A DNA stretch of 64,000 nucleotides from Streptomyces sp. APSN-46.1 (GCF_022815725.1 NZ_JALGRF010000003.1:248001-312000), one strand, 5' to 3'; positions 23,301 through 33,548 are shown, counted from the stretch's first letter. Notes: a model not told the origin generated them from the sequence alone. Numbers and translations: made by a program.

Positions 23301-26129
23301 CTGCGTGGAGAGCACACCGGCGCCCAAGGGCCACGCGCGGCTCCCGGACGTGGCCGCGGCGGCGCCGTCCCAGGGGCCGAGGGAGAGGGTGAGCGCGGGC
23401 AGTCCGGCCGCGTGGCGGTGTCCGCCCAGGGCGTCGAGGAACGCGGCGGCGCCGGCCGCGGTCCCGTTGCCGGGGCTGCCGAGCACTCCGTCGGCGGTGG
23501 CGACGACGAGGAAGGACGCGAGCGTGGTGTCCTTGGTGAGGCAGTGGAGATTGAGCGCTCCCTGAACGGCGAGGCTGCGGCCCTGGAGGTCGGCGAGAGC
23601 CTCGCGGCCCGCGGTGTGCACGATCGCGGTGAGCGGCTGGGCGATCTTGCCGAGGAGCTTGGCGACGGCCTTGCGGTCGGCGACGTCGCAGGCTTCGAGC
23701 CGGATCTCGGCGCCGCCCCGGGCCAGTTCGCGCTGGAGGTCGGCGGCGACGGCGTCGGCCTTGCCGTCTTTGCTGACCAGCACCATGCGGCGGGCGCCGT
23801 AGACGCTGACCAGGTGGTGGGCGACGGCTTCGGCCGCGACGCCGTCGGCGCCGGTCAGCAGCACGGTGCCCGTGGTGTCGGGGGCGGTGGACGTGCCGGA
23901 GGACGCGGTCGCCCGTACCAGCCGGGGGCGCAGGACCACTCCGTCGCGGACGGCGGACTGCGGCTCCTGGGAGGCGAAGGCGAGGGCGACGGCGCGGGCG
24001 GCGTTCTCGTCCGGCCACTCCTCGGGGCCCAGGTCGACCAGGGCGAAGCGGTCCGGGTACGCGGCCTGGTACGAGCGCAGCAGACCCCAGACGGAAGCGT
24101 GTTCCAGGCCGGTCAGGTCGTCGTCGGGGCCGGTGGCGACGGCGTCGCGGGTGGCGATGATCAGCGGCACCATGGCGGTGCGCTCTTCGGCCAGCCAGGC
24201 GTCGAGCCCGAGGGAGACGCGGGCCAGGAGGGCTTCGACGGCCTCGGCACGGCGGGCGGCTGTGGGCCGGTCGGCCTCGCCGAGCATCAGCAGGGCCACG
24301 TCCGGGAAGGAGACGCCGGCGGCCAGGTCCTCGACGAGGGCGTCGAGGGCGTCGAGGTCGGCCAGTCCGTCCACGTCGGCCAGGCCTGCGAGCCCGCCGA
24401 GGGGCAGGTAGGTCTGCACCTCGTTGCCGAGGGCCTCCAGCCCCGGGGCGAAGTCGGTGCCGGCGATGTCGCCCGCGACGGCCCAGTGACCGGCGACGAT
24501 CTGCGGCGCGGGCACGGACGGCAGCGGCAGCCAGTCGACGCGGAAGAGCGATTCGTAGCGACCGCCGCAGGCGGCGAGCAGCCGGGCCGGGAGCTCCAGC
24601 AGGGCGTGGCGCATGGTCTTGCCCGAGGCGGTGCGCGGGATCCGGTCGATCTCGTACAGCTCTTCGGGGATCTTGAAGTAGGAGAGGCTCTCGCGGCAGA
24701 CCTCGAACAGCCGCTCGTGGTCGATGCCTTCGGGGCCCGGGACGATGAACGCGACCGGGACCTCGCCGAGCACCTCGTGTGCCTTGCCCGCGACGGCGAC
24801 GTCCATCACGCCGGGCACGCCGCGGAGCACCTCCTCGACCTCGCCGGGGTGGATGTTCTCGCCACCTCGGATGACGAGTTCCTTGATGCGGCCGGTGACG
24901 GTGAAGTAGCCCTCCTCGTCGCGACGGGCCAGGTCTCCGGTGCGGAACCAGCCGTCGCGCAGGGCGGCGGCGGTGGCGTCGGGCAGGTTGTGGTAGCCGA
25001 CCATCACGCTGGAGCCCTTGACCCAGACCTCGCCCTCCTCGCCGGTGGCCACGTCCACCCCGGTCTCGGGACTGACCAGGCGCACGCCGAGGCCGGGGAC
25101 CGGGAGGCCGCAGGAGCCCTCGACCCGGGCACCGGTGGGCCAGTTGATGGTGATGGAACCGCAGGTCTCGGTGGAGCCGTAGGCATCGAGCAGCGGGGCG
25201 CTGAAGACCTCTTCGAAGGACCGGCGCAGCGCGGCCGTGGTGATCGCACCGCCGACCAGGCACATGCGCAGCTCGGGGGCGGTGAAGCCCTGCTCGCGGG
25301 CGGCCTGGACGAGGTAGTGGTACATGGTCGGGACGCCGGCGAGGAAGGTGGCCGACTCCTCACGGACCGCGTCGAGGATCTCGTCGGCGGAGAAGCCGTC
25401 CACGATGCGCGCGGTGGCGCCGACGGCCGTGACGGCGAGGACGCACACGATGTGCGAGAGGCTGTGGAAGAGCGGCAGGGGCCAGACGACCCGGTCGTCC
25501 TCGGAGAGGCCGGGGATGGGCGCGTAGCAAGCGGCCACCGACCAGAGGCAGTTGCGCTGCGTGGAGAGCACGCCCTTCGGCTTGCCCGTGGTGCCGGAGG
25601 TGTAGAGCATCCAGGCGACGTCGTCGAGGCCGAGGTCGTCGCGGGCGGGCTCGGCCGGCTCGGTGGTGGCGAGGGTCTCGAAGGAGACGGTGCCGGCCGG
25701 GGCGTTGGCCTGGACGCCCTCGTCACCGGTGACGATCACGCGGAGGTACGGACGGTCCTGGACCAGCCGGGCGACGAGTTCGATGCGCGAGGGTTCGGTG
25801 ATGACGACGCGGGCGCCGCTGTCGTCGAGCAGATAGGCGAGCTCGGACTCGGTGACGCGCGGGTTGAGCGGGACTCCGACGCCGGCCGCCCGAGTGATCG
25901 CGAGGTAGCTCTCGACGACGTCGACGCTGTTGCCGTGCAGGATCGCCGCCCGGTCCCCGGGCTGGAGCCTCATACCGGCGAGATGTCCTGCCAGCCTGCG
26001 AGTGCGCGCCTCCAGTTCGGCGTGGCTCACGCTCCGCCGGGCATCACGGTAGGCGGCCTTGGTCCCGAAACGATCGGCGTTCGCCCTCAGCAGCTGGGGC
26101 AGCGGCCGGATCAATTCGGTTCGCAGCAT
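11322..26129 (-). CDS. type I PKS: loading (CoA ligase-inactive KR-ACP), module 1 (KS-AT-DH-ER-KR-ACP), module 2 (KS-AT-DH-KR-ACP)
   Basis: A 4935-residue initiator synthase. The loading unit starts with an AMP-forming ligase/A domain (1-510; [12 protein letters not shown] near 176, GWFRTGDL near 395, catalytic Lys about 504). A KR-like region (515-985) with its nucleotide and catalytic residues lost follows, then an ACP (serine about 1047, GFTSAT). Module 1: KS from 1107 (DTACSSSL), AT 1630-1966 (GHSIG/HAFH), DH 1995-2270, ER 2435-2753 ([18 protein letters not shown]), KR 2760-2993 (active, LDD), ACP to 3120. Module 2: KS from 3145, AT 3665-4006, DH 4028-4310, KR 4320-4710, ACP 4760-4850, then a helical docking tail ending ELGLS. 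The aryl-type loading domain resembles the starter ligases of shikimate-primed macrolide and ansamycin synthases. Module 1 should give CH2-CH2 and module 2 a double bond. Confidence 0.95.
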   Translation of the reverse strand: MLRTELIRPLPQLLRANADRFGTKAAYRDARRSVSHAELEARTRRLAGHLAGMRLQPGDRAAILHGNSVDVVESYLAITRAAGVGVPLNPRVTESELAYLLDDSGARVVITEPSRIELVARLVQDRPYLRVIVTGDEGVQANAPAGTVSFETLATTEPAEPARDDLGLDDVAWMLYTSGTTGKPKGVLSTQRNCLWSVAACYAPIPGLSEDDRVVWPLPLFHSLSHIVCVLAVTAVGATARIVDGFSADEILDAVREESATFLAGVPTMYHYLVQAAREQGFTAPELRMCLVGGAITTAALRRSFEEVFSAPLLDAYGSTETCGSITINWPTGARVEGSCGLPVPGLGVRLVSPETGVDVATGEEGEVWVKGSSVMVGYHNLPDATAAALRDGWFRTGDLARRDEEGYFTVTGRIKELVIRGGENIHPGEVEEVLRGVPGVMDVAVAGKAHEVLGEVPVAFIVPGPEGIDHERLFEVCRESLSYFKIPEELYEIDRIPRTASGKTMRHALLELPARLLAACGGRYESLFRVDWLPLPSVPAPQIVAGHWAVAGDIAGTDFAPGLEALGNEVQTYLPLGGLAGLADVDGLADLDALDALVEDLAAGVSFPDVALLMLGEADRPTAARRAEAVEALLARVSLGLDAWLAEERTAMVPLIIATRDAVATGPDDDLTGLEHASVWGLLRSYQAAYPDRFALVDLGPEEWPDENAARAVALAFASQEPQSAVRDGVVLRPRLVRATASSGTSTAPDTTGTVLLTGADGVAAEAVAHHLVSVYGARRMVLVSKDGKADAVAADLQRELARGGAEIRLEACDVADRKAVAKLLGKIAQPLTAIVHTAGREALADLQGRSLAVQGALNLHCLTKDTTLASFLVVATADGVLGSPGNGTAAGAAAFLDALGGHRHAAGLPALTLSLGPWDGAAAATSGSRAWPLGAGVLSTQETLAVFDAAHTVAQPHLVAVRPDVSALPAGEVPPLLTDLFERPAGKAASPDESQAEAFRARFADLAESEQDRLLLDVVVEQIRTITGLTTLDTGLSFKSLGFTSATSVELRNRLTEESGLRLPVTLAFDHPSPTAVAVYLRKRMFGAPAGEPVVDFPEPTVSDEPIAIVAMGCKLPGGVSSPEELWRLVESGTDAITEFPDNRGWDLEGLYHPDPDHTGTSYTRHGGFLCDAAEFDAAFFGISPREATTMDPQQRLLLETSWETIERAGIDPTSLGGSRIGVFSGVMHHDYGSNLQQAPEGTEGYLGIGNAGSVASGRVSYTLGLEGPAVTVDTACSSSLVALHLAAQSLRGGECSMALAGGAALMPTPGVFVEFSRQRGLAEDGRAKAFSGSADGTAWAEGVSVVLLERLSDARRNGHPVLAVVRGSAVNQDGASNGLTAPSGPAQERVIRQALANARLTTADVDTVEAHGTGTSLGDPIEAQAILATYGQNRGERQPLWLGSLKSNIGHAQAAAGVAGVIKMVEAMRHGVLPKTLHVDEPTPKVDWSAGAVELLTEAREWTRTDERPRRSAVSSFGVSGTNAHVIIEEAPAEEGAAEAGAPADRLVPFVVSAKSAEALRAQAGRIADRVEADGSLSAVDVAYSLATSRAVLEHRAVVVAGDRAAAVEALRAVAGGTTTGQPVTGGRLAVLFTGQGAQRLGMGRELYGTYPVFAEAFDAVAAELDRHLPRSLKEVVFEDGDEAAVNRTEFTQPALFAIEVALFRLAESWGVQADFVAGHSIGELAAAHVAGVWDLADAARLVAARGRLMQALPTGGAMVAVQATEAEVLPYLGEGVGIAAVNGPNSVVISGREDACLAVQDMLVELGRKTKRLTVSHAFHSVLMDPMLEEFRQVAQGLTYSAPRIPVVSNLTGNVAGADELTDPDYWVRHVREAVRFADGVRTLHQMGVTAFLEAGPDGVLTALAQEVLDGVESAEGLRMAALVRRGRGETETALAALGVLFATGRSVDWEAVFAGTGARRVDLPTYAFQRERYWLEGTAGAGDVTGAGLAGAEHPLLGAVTHLPGSGGVLATGLLSVRTHPWLADHSVSGTVLVPGAALVDLVIRAGDEVGAGVVDEMVIEAPLVLPEKGGVRVQVVVGGPEDGLRAVSVYSAAPEDGPDAVWTRHVSGFLAEHPRSSAAGFDFTAWPPAGVEKIDTDGFYEDRAAVGLVYGPVFQGLHRVWRRGAEIFAEIQLPQGADPDRFGLHPALLDAALQSSTFCAGQEADASRTRLPFAWNQVALHASGATALRVRAVAEGADGVALELADQTGAPVASIGSMVLRTVSAEQLGAARTPLHDALFHVAWTPVETAAVETAADTGQDGTAVFADFSEAAPHEGPEGVRSLLAQVLGKLQTWSADASAQDERLVVVTRDPQRDMAASAVWGLVRSAQNENPDRIVLVALDGDPKSREALAGAVATGEPQLAIREGRTTAPRLAHHASSETLEVPDGTDAWHLDVTATGTLENLALLPSPEVLEPLAEGQVRVGVRAAGLNFRDVLIALGMYPGRASFGGEGAGVVIEVGPGVTTLAPGDRVMGLLRDGFGPQALADHRNLVRMPAGWTYEQAATVPIVFTTAYYGLKDRAGLTAGESVLIHAAAGGVGMAAVQLARHFGAEVFGTASPGKWDTLLANGLDAAHIGNSRTLEFKENFLGATGGRGVDVVLDALAHEFVDASLELLPRGGRFLEMGKTDIREPEEVAAAYPGVAYQAFDLVEAGPDRVQEILRELVDLFEQGSLQPLPVKVWDVRKAPEAFRFLSQARHIGKVALSVPRELDPVGTALITGGTGTLGKLAARHLVVEHGVRNLIVTSRRGAAAEGAVELREELSALGADVRIEACDAADRDALAALLASIPADRPLTAVVHTAGVLDDGVISALTPERLDTVLRPKVDAAWNLHELTQDLDLAAFVLYSSASNVFGNPGQANYAAANGYLDGLARHRRTLGLPAVSMAWGFWSESSAMTEGLDGAALQRNKRDGMLGITAEIGMALFDAGLRSAEGSLVPARLDIPGLRSRSAGEPVPVLLRGLVRQGRQAAKAASVSAGSLAQEVAGLPREEQQRVLLELVREQAASVLGHSAAHTVDGERAFKDAGFDSLTSVELRNRLSSATGVRLAATVVFDYPTPVALARHLLTELGVGDESAAAKAAPAAKAVSGSGADEDDPIAIVSMGCRFPAGAHTPEALWQLVADGVDAMGDFPENRGWDLDGLFDPDPEALGKSYVDRGAFLHDVAEFDAAFFGISPREATAMDPQQRLLLETSWEAIERAGIDPAELRGSDTGVFTGLISHDYTVKLQTSQAELEGMRLTGTAGSVASGRVSYALGFEGPSLSVDTACSSSLVALHMAVQALRSGECSMALAGGAMVMSTPETFVEFSRQRGLAADGLVKAFSAAADGTAWAEGVGVLLVERLSDARRKGHPVLAVVRGTAVNQDGASNGLTAPNGPAQQRVIQQALANGGITPQDVDAVEAHGTGTALGDPIEAQALLATYGQNRGDLDPLWLGSLKSNIGHAQGAAGVASVIKMVMALQHEVLPKTLHVDEPTPKVDWSAGAVELLTEARAWPRGERARRAGVSSFGVSGTNAHVIVEEAPAEEGAAEAGAPADRLVPFVVSAKSAEALRAQAGRIADRVETDASLSAVDVAYSLATSRAVLEHRAVVVAGDRAAAVEALRAVAGGTTTGQPVTGGRLAVLFTGQGAQRLGMGRELYGTYPVFAEAFDAVAAELDRHLERSLKEVVFGDDAEAVNRTEFTQPALFAIEVALFRLAESWGVQADFVAGHSIGELAAAHVAGVWDLADAARLVAARGRLMQALPTGGAMVAVQATEAEVLPYLGEGVGIAAVNGPNSVVISGREDACLAVQDMLVELGRKTKRLTVSHAFHSVLMDPMLEEFRQVAQGLTYSAPRIPVVSNLTGNVAGADELTDPDYWVRHVREAVRFTDGIRTLHRMGVTAFLEAGPDGILTALAQEILDGVDGTEGLRSAALVRRGRAEAETALAALGVLFTTGRIPDWEAVFAGTGARRVDLPTYAFQRERYWPENAVTAGDATSLGLVGADHPLIGAWVHLPETGGVLGTGMLSARTQPWLADHVVSGTVLVPGAALVELAVRAGDEAGAGTVDELVIEAPLVLPEKGGVRIQVSVAGLDDLGRRPVAVHSAAPDEGPEATWTRHVSGFLTAAHEPAGFDFGVWPPAGAESVDVSDFYDRQLDAGYAYGPVFQGVQAVWTKGDEVYAEVALPEGQAPERYGLHPALLDAALQTTSFLGAADTEAGTTRLPFAWNQVALYASGATALRVRAVRAAGDGLSLSIADQTGVPVAAIGALVMRAVSTAELGAASAPVHDALYRIEWAQVSLPRTEGAQLTTVTDATTVRDAAAGTTVPGILLLDATGAAEPAGAHRAHAVTARVLGALQAWAAEPALDGTQLVVVTSGAVAGVSDPAGTAVWGLVRSAQAEHPDRIVLVDLDTNMGDARTRELIASAAASGEPQLAIREGVATAPRLAREPRAADEDVISLDPAGTALVTGGTGTLGKLVARHLVVEHGVRNLIVTSRRGAAAEGAVELREELSALGADVRIEACDAADRDALAALLASIPADRPLTAVVHTAGVLDDGVISALTPERLDTVLRPKVDAAWNLHELTQDLDLAAFVLYSSAAGVFGTPGQGNYAAANAYLDGLAQFRRERGLSAVSLAWGLWAEATGMTAHLADADLQRGKRGGMLGLPNDEGLALFDAGLGSPEATLMPARLDLAELRAQAASGSLQPILHGLIRPARRTAKAATAPKGETLAQRLVGRSPEERGQLLLDLVRGNVATVLGVSNPATVDANRAFKDAGFDSLTAVEFRNRLTEATGVRLPATLVFDYPTPTALVRLLQEELKSAEAPAQTLSVLDELDRLERALTGPAMDQDTKAQVAQRLQDLTGQWESLHGGFGGLDGIDGFDLDAATDDEVFALMDSELGLS

Positions 26130-26229
26130 GGCTCTATACCTCTCGTCGAAAGAAAACTCGATGCAGACATCTCGGTACGGGAGGCATCAGCGTCACACCG
26201 AATCACTTTCGCCGATCCACTAACGGTCC

Positions 26230-26260
26230 CCTATGACCCCCCTATGTTGACGAATAGAAC
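26230..26260 (+). promoter_or_regulatory. putative SARP-type heptamer direct repeats with -10 element
   Basis: CCTATGA (26230-26236) and CCTATGT (26241-26247) are direct heptamers separated by 4 bp, so they recur every 11 bp. A -10-like TAGAAC follows at 26255-26260, 7-8 bp downstream, which is the spacing described for SARP-activated promoters. TTGACG at 26247-26252 could also serve as a conventional -35 for a TAGGGG -10 at 26271. The site lies in the 204-bp divergent region between PKS1 and the aroE-like gene. Confidence 0.45.
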
Positions 26261-26333
26261 AGACTCGGGGTAGGGGTAAGAGGTTCAATGCAACGGTAAT
26301 TACCCAGCCTCTCCCGCACCGTAAGGAATAGCG

Positions 26334-27263
26334 ATGACCAATTCAGTCGCGACGTCTATTCGAATTACCGGGAAGACCAGACTGTTCGCAGTGCTCGGAG
26401 ACCCCGTGGCCCAGGTGCGCGCCCCGGAAATGCTGAATCCGGTCTTCTCCGCGCTCGGTATCGACGCGGTACTCGTCCCCGTGCAGGCGCCGGTGGGCAG
26501 CCTGGGTGAAGTGGTGCGCGGGCTTCAGCGCTCGGGGAACGTGGACGGACTGTTCATCACCGTCCCGCACAAGGACGCCGTCCGCCGGTTCGCCGACGTG
26601 TGCAGCCCGGCCGTGGAACTGGCGGGCAGCGCGAACGTGATGCGCCGCGGCCACGACGGCCGCTGGTACGCGGAGAACTTCGACGGAGCCGGCTTCGTGT
26701 CCGGGCTGGTGGCGTCCGGGTACTCGCCCGCCGCACGCAGGGTCGTCCTCGTCGGCGCGGGCGGTGCGGGCAGCGCCATCGCGGCGGCCCTCATGACCGC
26801 GGGGGTCGCACGGCTGGACGTCTGCGATCTCGACGCCGGACGGGTCAAGGCGGTCGTGGACCGGCTCCGGCGGCACTGGCCGGACCGGATCGGCGGCGGT
26901 CCCACCGCCGACCTCGGCGCGGCCGACATCGTGGTGAACGCGACCCCGCTGGGGCTGCGGCCCGGTGACCCGCTGCCCTTCGGCCCCCAGGAGCTGACGC
27001 CGGGGACCCTGGTCGCCGACATCATCATGACCCCGCGCGAGACGGAACTGCTGCGGGTCGCCGCCGGGCTGGGGCTGCCGGTGCACCACGGCCACCACAT
27101 GCTGGAGCACCAGCTCCACCTGTACCGCGGCTTCTTCGGGCTCGACCGGGCCCCGTCGCGGGCGGGTACTCCGGACCCCTCGCAGGCGGGTACTGCGGAC
27201 CCGTCGCAGGCGGGTACTGCGGACCCCTCGCAGGCGGGTGATGGGGATCGGATTGCCGGATGA
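26334..27263 (+). CDS. atypical shikimate/quinate dehydrogenase-like oxidoreductase (AroE family)
   Basis: A 309-residue NAD(P)-dependent dehydrogenase of the AroE fold. It keeps the catalytic Lys (ITVPHK, K80), the Asp (NFDGAG, D117), an Asn in GSANV (N101) and a nucleotide loop VGAGGAGS (140-147). However, the Ser-x-Ser pair that grips the substrate carboxylate in AroE (normally HSKSP-like) reads QVRAP here, so both serines are absent (V28, A30). Family members with this change are not classical shikimate dehydrogenases. Acting on a modified shikimate-type compound (for example an amino analogue) is an inference from the change and from the adjacent DAHP synthase and PKS. The C-terminus is a Ser/Gln/Ala-rich tail encoded by 24-bp repeats. 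AAGGA precedes ATG 26334. The gene is divergent from the PKS operon. Confidence 0.85.
   Translation: MTNSVATSIRITGKTRLFAVLGDPVAQVRAPEMLNPVFSALGIDAVLVPVQAPVGSLGEVVRGLQRSGNVDGLFITVPHKDAVRRFADVCSPAVELAGSANVMRRGHDGRWYAENFDGAGFVSGLVASGYSPAARRVVLVGAGGAGSAIAAALMTAGVARLDVCDLDAGRVKAVVDRLRRHWPDRIGGGPTADLGAADIVVNATPLGLRPGDPLPFGPQELTPGTLVADIIMTPRETELLRVAAGLGLPVHHGHHMLEHQLHLYRGFFGLDRAPSRAGTPDPSQAGTADPSQAGTADPSQAGDGDRIAG
27161..27239 (+). repeat. 24-bp tandem repeat inside the aroE-like gene
   Basis: Three 24-bp units (27161-27184, 27185-27208, 27209-27232) plus a 7-nt partial unit encode AGTADPSQ-type octapeptides at the C-terminus of the AroE-like protein. Units differ by only one or two bases. The unit length is a multiple of three, so copy-number change would keep the frame. 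Confidence 0.9.
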
Positions 27264-28682
<1,419 letters not shown>

Positions 28683-28730
28683 TCCTGCAATCCCCCGGCA
28701 GGGGGGCGGGAGCATGCCCGGCCACACGCA

Positions 28731-28758
28731 GGGGACGTCCGGTACTCCGGACGTCCCC
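28731..28758. terminator. terminator hairpin after DAHP synthase
   Basis: A perfect 12-bp stem (28731-28742 with 28747-28758, loop TACT) sits 49 nt past the DAHP synthase stop, between convergent genes. Confidence 0.8.
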
Positions 28759-28800
28759 CGCGTCATGTGCGTCACGCCCCTTGCCGGCCGACGGGAACGA

Positions 28801-28843
28801 CGAAGGGCCGGCCATCGCCTGTCAGACGATGGCCGGCCCTTCG
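28801..28843. terminator. terminator hairpin after phosphopantetheinyl transferase
   Basis: A perfect 17-bp stem (28801-28817 with 28827-28843, 9-nt loop) lies just downstream of the PPTase stop on the minus strand and faces the DAHP synthase gene. Confidence 0.85.
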
Positions 28844-28854
28844 CACGCGACCCG

Positions 28855-29514
28855 TCAGTCGGCCGGAACGGTGATCGCGGTCAGCAGCAGCCCGCCGGTC
28901 GCGCTCCAGCTCCCTTCGAGGCTGTCGTACCACTTGCCGCCGAAGACCAGCCCGGGCACCAGGAGCCGGGCCCGGAGCGTCCCGTTGAACGGGTCGATCG
29001 TGATCGCCGCGTCCGTGAACTCCAGCCTGACCCCGGTGGCCGGGAACGTCGCCTTGTAGACCGACTCCTTGGCGCTGAACAGCAGCCGGTCCCAGGCGAT
29101 CTGCGGGCGGGCCCGCAGCAGCCTTCGTACGTGAGCCTGTTCGCCCGGCAGCGCGATGGTCTCCAGCAGGCCGGCCGCGAGCGGCTCGGCGGGCTCGGCG
29201 TCGATGCCGATCGCCGTGATGTGCCGACGCAGGCCGAGCACCCCGGCGCGGTAGCCCACGCAGTGGGTCATGCTGCCCACCACGCCCTCCGGCCACTGCG
29301 GAGCACCGCGCGCTCCCGGCAGCACGGGGACCGGTTCGATGCCCAGCTCCGCCATGGCCCGGCGCGCGCACATCCGTACCGTCGTGAACTCGCGCCGCCG
29401 CACGGGCAGCGCGTTCGCGATCCGGGCCGCCTCCTCGGCGAACAGGAACCCGCCGGGCGGGTCCCCGAACTCCTCCGCGTAGGCGACGGTGTCGGGAAGC
29501 AACGCGGCGATCAC
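28855..29514 (-). CDS. Sfp-type 4'-phosphopantetheinyl transferase
   Basis: 219 residues from GTG 29514. It carries the PPTase signatures IGIDAEP (Mg2+-binding Asp and following acidic residue) and FSAKESVYKA, plus a central MTHCVGYRAGV stretch typical of the EntD/PptA branch. It converts apo-ACPs to holo form by adding the CoA phosphopantetheine arm, so it could activate the six ACPs of the adjacent PKS. The start overlaps the stop of the upstream metallophosphoesterase (GTGA, 4 nt), showing translational coupling. An N-terminally extended reading frame exists but runs through the phosphoesterase and is not used. It could be the genome's general PPTase rather than a cluster-dedicated one. 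Confidence 0.93.
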   Translation of the reverse strand: MIAALLPDTVAYAEEFGDPPGGFLFAEEAARIANALPVRRREFTTVRMCARRAMAELGIEPVPVLPGARGAPQWPEGVVGSMTHCVGYRAGVLGLRRHITAIGIDAEPAEPLAAGLLETIALPGEQAHVRRLLRARPQIAWDRLLFSAKESVYKATFPATGVRLEFTDAAITIDPFNGTLRARLLVPGLVFGGKWYDSLEGSWSATGGLLLTAITVPAD

Positions 29515-30353
29515 GGGGCGCCCCCCGGTGCCGGCAGGATCTGTACCGGCCACGACCGCTCGAAACCGTAAGCGCGTCGCTCCCTGGGGTACCCCAGGGA
29601 CGCCTCGACGAAGCGCACGCCGTCGTGCCAGGTGGTCCGCGGGATGTGCAGGTGGCCGTACACCACCGTGCTCGCGCGGTACTTCACGTGCCAGTCGGCG
29701 GTCCGCTCGGTGCCGCACCACTGCGCGAACTCCGGGTGGCGCAGCACAGCGGTCTCGTCCCGCCGCAGCGGGAAGTGGTTGACCAGCACCGTCGGTACAC
29801 CGGAGTCGAGCCCGGCCAGCCGCTCCCGCGTGTACGCCAGCCGCGCACGGCACCAGGCGTCCCGGCTCGGATAGGGATCGGGATGCAGCAGGTACTCGTC
29901 GCTGCACACCACCCCCGCCTCGTGGGCGCGCGCCAGGGACTCCTCCTTGGTGGAGGTGCCCGGGGCGCGGAAGCTGTAGTCGTACAGCAGGAAGAGCGGA
30001 GCGATGACGGCCGGGCCGCCCGCACCCGGCCACACCGGATAGGGGTCCTCGGGCGTCAGCACACCGATGGACCGGCAGAAGTCGACGAGGTGGCGGTAGC
30101 GCTGCTCACCCCGCAAGGTGTTCTGATCCTTGGGATGCGTCCACAGCTCATGGTTGCCCGGTGCCCAGACGACCTGCGCGAAGCGGCGGGCCAGCAGGGC
30201 CAGCCCCCATTCCACGTCGGAGGTGAGCTCCCCGACGTCACCGGCGACGATCAGCCAGTCGGCATCGGACGTGGGGCGCACGTCCTCCACGACCGCCCGA
30301 TTTTCGCTGTATGCCACATGCAGATCGCTGACCGCCAGGAGCTTCGCACTCAT
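29511..30353 (-). CDS. calcineurin-like metallophosphoesterase
   Basis: A 280-residue protein with the full two-metal phosphoesterase motif set: DLH at the N-terminus (AVSDLHVAY), GDVGE, GNHELW, NHFPL and the terminal YGHLHIP. No signal peptide or membrane segment is seen, so it should be cytoplasmic. It is followed directly by the PPTase with a 4-nt overlap, and I recall this pair as recurrent in actinomycetes. Its substrate is unknown; a role in turning over the phosphopantetheine moiety or a CoA precursor is only a guess from the pairing. Confidence 0.88.
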   Translation of the reverse strand: MSAKLLAVSDLHVAYSENRAVVEDVRPTSDADWLIVAGDVGELTSDVEWGLALLARRFAQVVWAPGNHELWTHPKDQNTLRGEQRYRHLVDFCRSIGVLTPEDPYPVWPGAGGPAVIAPLFLLYDYSFRAPGTSTKEESLARAHEAGVVCSDEYLLHPDPYPSRDAWCRARLAYTRERLAGLDSGVPTVLVNHFPLRRDETAVLRHPEFAQWCGTERTADWHVKYRASTVVYGHLHIPRTTWHDGVRFVEASLGYPRERRAYGFERSWPVQILPAPGGAP

Positions 30354-30732
30354 TCGGCGAATCGGGCAGGGGTGAACCAGGCCCGGACCGACGCCGGTAC
30401 CGGTACGGCACCCGCACCGACTCTCCGCCGGGGCGGCCTGACATACGCACGAAGATTGCCCGTGAATATGTCGACAGCCGCGTCGCGCGCCGCGCTGAGG
30501 TCACTCGTGGACGCGGCTGCCGAATCTCCCGACGGAACGCCACCAGAGTACGGAGCCACTGTGTCGGATTGTCGAGCGTGCATGAATACCGCCTTACTGG
30601 CAGGCCGCGAACTAGAACTATGGAAAAGGTAGAAGCGGCGACTGCCGGCAGGATCCCCTAGCTCCCCCCTCGATTTCCCGGCGGACAGGAACCGAGCGAG
30701 TACTCTCGACCCATTCAGATTTCTTCAGACGT
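30354..30732. other. 379-bp intergenic region upstream of the phosphoesterase gene
   Basis: Both flanking genes run leftwards, so this holds the phosphoesterase promoter and the end of the SARP unit. A 77-codon minus-strand frame (30350-30583) touches the phosphoesterase start but has weak G/C third-position bias, and I do not call it. Near the SARP stop are three TTCAGAY repeats (30714-30738) with irregular spacing. No RNA gene or convincing terminator is seen. Confidence 0.5.
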
Positions 30733-31515
30733 TCAGACCAGCTGCGGCTGGCGGCCCAGCAGGCGCGGCTCCTGGTTCAAAATGGCCCGCTCCAAATCCC
30801 GGAGTTCCCGCGAGGGGTCGAGTCCGTGCACTTCGACGAGTTCCTGGCGGGTGCGCCGGTAGACGGCGAGCGCCTCGGACTGGCGACCACAGCGGTAGAG
30901 CGCGAGCATCAGGTGCCGGCAGAGCCGTTCCCGGGTGGGCAATGCGGCGGCGGCCCGGTCCAGTTCACCGGCGACCTCGTAGTGCCGGCCGAGCTCCAGC
31001 TCGGCCGTCGCCCAGTCCTCGTACACCGCCATCCGCTCCCGCTCCAGCTGGGCGAAGGCGGGCCACCGGATACCGGCCTCGGCGAGGTCCGCGAGCACCG
31101 AGTCCCGCCACAGGCCCAGGCATTCGGACAGGGTGGCCGACGCCGCTTCCGGAAGCCTCGCGGTGAGCTCGGCCCGGCCCCGGGCGGCGAGCGTGCGGAA
31201 CCGTACGGCGTCCACGGACTCCGGGTCGATGTGCAGGAGGTAGCCGGGGTTCGCGGTGGCGAGCCGCGGACGCCCGTCGGCGCCCTCGTGCTCCGCGAGC
31301 ATCCTGCGAATGCCCGAGATGGCGTTCTGGACCATCTTGCGCGAGGTCACCGGAGGCTCGTCACCCCACAGCGCGCCGACGAGCCGGCTCGTGGCGACGA
31401 CCTTGTTCGGGTGGAGCAGCAGGTAGCCGAGGGTGCCCCGCTGGATGAGTCCGCCCAACGCCACAGTTCCCTCGGTACCCACCACTTCGAGTGGTCCCAG
31501 AAGACTGAATCGCAT
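30733..31515 (-). CDS. SARP-family transcriptional activator (winged HTH + BTAD)
   Basis: 260 residues, the length of compact SARPs such as ActII-ORF4. The N-terminal 95 residues form an OmpR-type winged helix ([46 protein letters not shown]), followed by a bacterial transcriptional activation domain of TPR-like helices ending with [20 protein letters not shown]. SARPs activate antibiotic genes by binding direct heptamer repeats spaced 11 bp. Such repeats occur 5 kb away between PKS1 and the aroE-like gene. GAGGGG is 6 nt before ATG 31515. It probably marks the right edge of the PKS locus. Confidence 0.93.
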   Translation of the reverse strand: MRFSLLGPLEVVGTEGTVALGGLIQRGTLGYLLLHPNKVVATSRLVGALWGDEPPVTSRKMVQNAISGIRRMLAEHEGADGRPRLATANPGYLLHIDPESVDAVRFRTLAARGRAELTARLPEAASATLSECLGLWRDSVLADLAEAGIRWPAFAQLERERMAVYEDWATAELELGRHYEVAGELDRAAAALPTRERLCRHLMLALYRCGRQSEALAVYRRTRQELVEVHGLDPSRELRDLERAILNQEPRLLGRQPQLV

Positions 31516-31605
31516 GATGGCCCCTCACTTCCCCTCGCCGTTGATCACAACACGATGGAAACGGAGCCCCGGGTTGTCCGGAAGCCCTCACCGAACCGGC
31601 CAATC

Positions 31606-31734
31606 AACCGGGGCGCCCGGACGCGGCTGTCGACCTTCCTCGCCGGCGTCTTCCTGATGGTGCTGTGCATCGCCTTCGGGCCGGTGGTCTCCGACATTCC
31701 GATGGCGGCCCTCGTCGCCGTCATGGTCATGGTC
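31606..31734 (+). pseudogene. in-frame remnant of a SulP-family anion transporter
   Basis: About 43 codons read [18 protein letters not shown], then about ten residues, then [15 protein letters not shown] recognise this as the end of the transporter core of SulP sulfate permeases, where an R-[ST]-RLS-x-AGVFLLVL segment is followed by [10 protein letters not shown]. The rest of the transporter is missing on both sides, and upstream sequence runs straight into the SARP promoter. The fragment is in the same frame as the sulfite oxidase downstream. Confidence 0.6.
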
Positions 31735-31758
31735 TGCCCTCGGTGCGACGATGGGGAG

Positions 31759-32865
31759 ATGAAGGCGTCCCTCAGCGATGTCAGCACCCCCGGACGCGTC
31801 GCCGCGGTCGGTGAGGGCCTCAGCCGGGAGGAGCTCGCGCTCGCGGCCCGCAACCACGGGCTGCCGCTGGAGGCACTGCGCTACGAGGTCACCCCGCCCG
31901 GGCTGCACTACGTACTGGTCCACTACGACATCCCCTACGCGGACCACGCGGACGCCGACCGCTGGACCCTCTCCGTCGGCGGGCGGGTCCGGACTCCACT
32001 GGCCCTCGGCCTGTCCGAGCTGCGGGCCCTGCCCGCCGTCACCCGCCGGGTCACGATGGAGTGCGCCGGCAACGGCCGGGCGCGGCTGTCCCCGCGCCCC
32101 GTCAGCCAGCCCTGGCTGGTCGAGGCGGTCGGCACCGCCGACTGGACGGGCGTACCGCTGCGGACCGTGCTCGACGCGGCGGACGTCGGGCCCGATGCCG
32201 TCGAGGCCGTGTTCACCGGCGCCGACCACGGGGTGGAGCGCGGGGTCGAGCAGGACTACCAGCGCAGCCTGCCACTGCCGGTCGATCCGGACGTGCTGAT
32301 CGCCTACGTCATGAACGGCCTGCCCCTGCCGCCGCAGCACGGGTATCCGCTGCGGCTGATCGTCCCCGGCTGGTACGGCATGGCCCAGGTGAAGTGGCTG
32401 CGCGAGATCACCCTCGTCGATACCCCGTTCACCGGATTCCAGCAGGCCGTGGCCTACCGCTACCGGCAGGACCCCGACGATCCGGGCACACCGGTCACCA
32501 GGATGGCGCCGCGCGCCCTGATGATCCCGCCGGGCTTCCCCGACTTCATGTCCCGCACCCGGATCGTGGCCCCGGGGCCCGTCCGGCTGGAGGGGCGCGC
32601 CTGGTCGGGGTACGGGCCGCTCACGCGGGTGGAGTTCAGCGGCGACGACGGGCTCACCTGGAGCGGTGCCGAGCTCGCCGCGCCGGGCCCGGACCGGGGC
32701 GTCTGGCAGGCCTGGAGCGCCGTATGGACGGCTGCCCCGGGCCGCCACACCCTGGCGGTCCGGGCCACGGACGCCGGGGGCCGCGCCCAGCCCCTCGACC
32801 CGCCGTGGAACCGGGGCGGGTTCGGGAACAACGCGGTGCAGCGCGTGCCCGTGCTGTGCCGCTGA
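31759..32865 (+). CDS. sulfite oxidase-like molybdopterin oxidoreductase
   Basis: About 368 residues from ATG 31759. The family pattern is clear: [10 protein letters not shown], the Mo-ligand cysteine in [59 protein letters not shown], and a C-terminal immunoglobulin-like dimerisation domain ([23 protein letters not shown]). The usual Tat signal of SorA/SoxC exports is absent, so it should be cytoplasmic. It would oxidise sulfite or a related substrate using molybdopterin. The start is uncertain: the frame stays open far upstream through a SulP remnant, and GGGGAG abuts the chosen ATG. It ends 14 nt from a convergent gene. Confidence 0.88.
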   Translation: MKASLSDVSTPGRVAAVGEGLSREELALAARNHGLPLEALRYEVTPPGLHYVLVHYDIPYADHADADRWTLSVGGRVRTPLALGLSELRALPAVTRRVTMECAGNGRARLSPRPVSQPWLVEAVGTADWTGVPLRTVLDAADVGPDAVEAVFTGADHGVERGVEQDYQRSLPLPVDPDVLIAYVMNGLPLPPQHGYPLRLIVPGWYGMAQVKWLREITLVDTPFTGFQQAVAYRYRQDPDDPGTPVTRMAPRALMIPPGFPDFMSRTRIVAPGPVRLEGRAWSGYGPLTRVEFSGDDGLTWSGAELAAPGPDRGVWQAWSAVWTAAPGRHTLAVRATDAGGRAQPLDPPWNRGGFGNNAVQRVPVLCR

Positions 32866-32879
32866 GCGGCTGAGCGGCC

Positions 32880-33482
32880 TTACGGGGTGCCGTCGCCGTT
32901 GCTGTTGCCGTTGGCCGACTTGGCCAGGGCGGCGAGTTCGGTGCGGGTCAGCGCCAGCAGCGAGGACGACGCGCGGAATTCCACGCCACGTTCCTCCGCC
33001 ACCGCGCGGAGGTGGTCGAGGACCGCGCCGACGGTGGGGAGGTTGCCGACCGGGCGCAGCAGCCAGATGCGGCCGGGCGGGCGGGGTGGCAGGCCGAGCT
33101 CGGCGAGGATCTCGTCGGTCTCGCAGTCGAGGTCGCGCAGGTCGGCCTCCGGGAGCGGGGCGGCCTCCACCCCGGTGACGTGGCCGTGGCCGTCGAGCCG
33201 GGTCTCCACCGCCCAGTGGGTGGAGCGGTCCGGGATCCAGGTGCGGTCGGCCGGGGGCCAGACGTAGGGGAGGAACACCCAGGCCAGGTCCTCGGGCGCG
33301 GGCTCCCAGCCCAGTACCTCCAGCTCCCGGATCTCCGGAAGCCGGTCCGGCTCCTGTTCGCTGCGGCCGGTCCGGCGCCGGGCGAGCGGGTGCGGTGTCC
33401 CGTCCTCGTCCCACGAGCCCGCTCCGTCCCACGAGCCCGCTCCGTCCCACGAGCCCGTCACGTCACGCGAGTCCCTCGGCAT
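32880..33482 (-). CDS. conserved actinobacterial protein of unknown function
   Basis: 200 residues, with no signal peptide or membrane segment. The core contains LPEIRELEVLGWEPAPEDLA, WVFLPYVWPPADRTW and GRIWLLRPVGNLPTV, a pattern I associate with a Streptomyces domain of unknown function (possibly DUF5956). The N-terminus carries three SWDGAG-type hexapeptides from an 18-bp tandem repeat (about 33411-33465). The gene is convergent with sulfite oxidase and divergent from the TetR gene; no function can be assigned. Confidence 0.75.
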   Translation of the reverse strand: MPRDSRDVTGSWDGAGSWDGAGSWDEDGTPHPLARRRTGRSEQEPDRLPEIRELEVLGWEPAPEDLAWVFLPYVWPPADRTWIPDRSTHWAVETRLDGHGHVTGVEAAPLPEADLRDLDCETDEILAELGLPPRPPGRIWLLRPVGNLPTVGAVLDHLRAVAEERGVEFRASSSLLALTRTELAALAKSANGNSNGDGTP

Positions 33483-33548
33483 GCGCGCAGGCTACCGTCG
33501 GGCCGGCTCCGGCCGGGGCCCGACGCGGTAGCGGATGCGGCCGATCAG

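Noticed and set aside
23190..24585. Treating the loading-module KR as an alpha-keto acid reductase
   Set aside because: Its nucleotide-binding glycines, Tyr, Asn and Lys are all replaced, so activity is not credible.
28855..30033. 392-residue version of the phosphopantetheinyl transferase
   Set aside because: The extra N-terminus is the phosphoesterase gene read in another frame; the GTGA overlap at 29514 gives the usual PPTase length.
30350..30583. 77-codon minus-strand frame overlapping the phosphoesterase start
   Set aside because: Third-position G/C is far below the genome pattern, the composition is low-complexity, and the ATGA overlap can be chance.
30714..30738. Three TTCAGAY repeats near the SARP stop
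   Set aside because: Spacing is 10 then 8 bp, not a regular phase, and they overlap the SARP 3' end, so a regulatory role is weak.
31554..32865. Functional SulP-sulfite oxidase fusion starting at an upstream ATG
   Set aside because: Only about 43 residues of the transporter core remain, which cannot form a transporter; an internal oxidase start is more likely.
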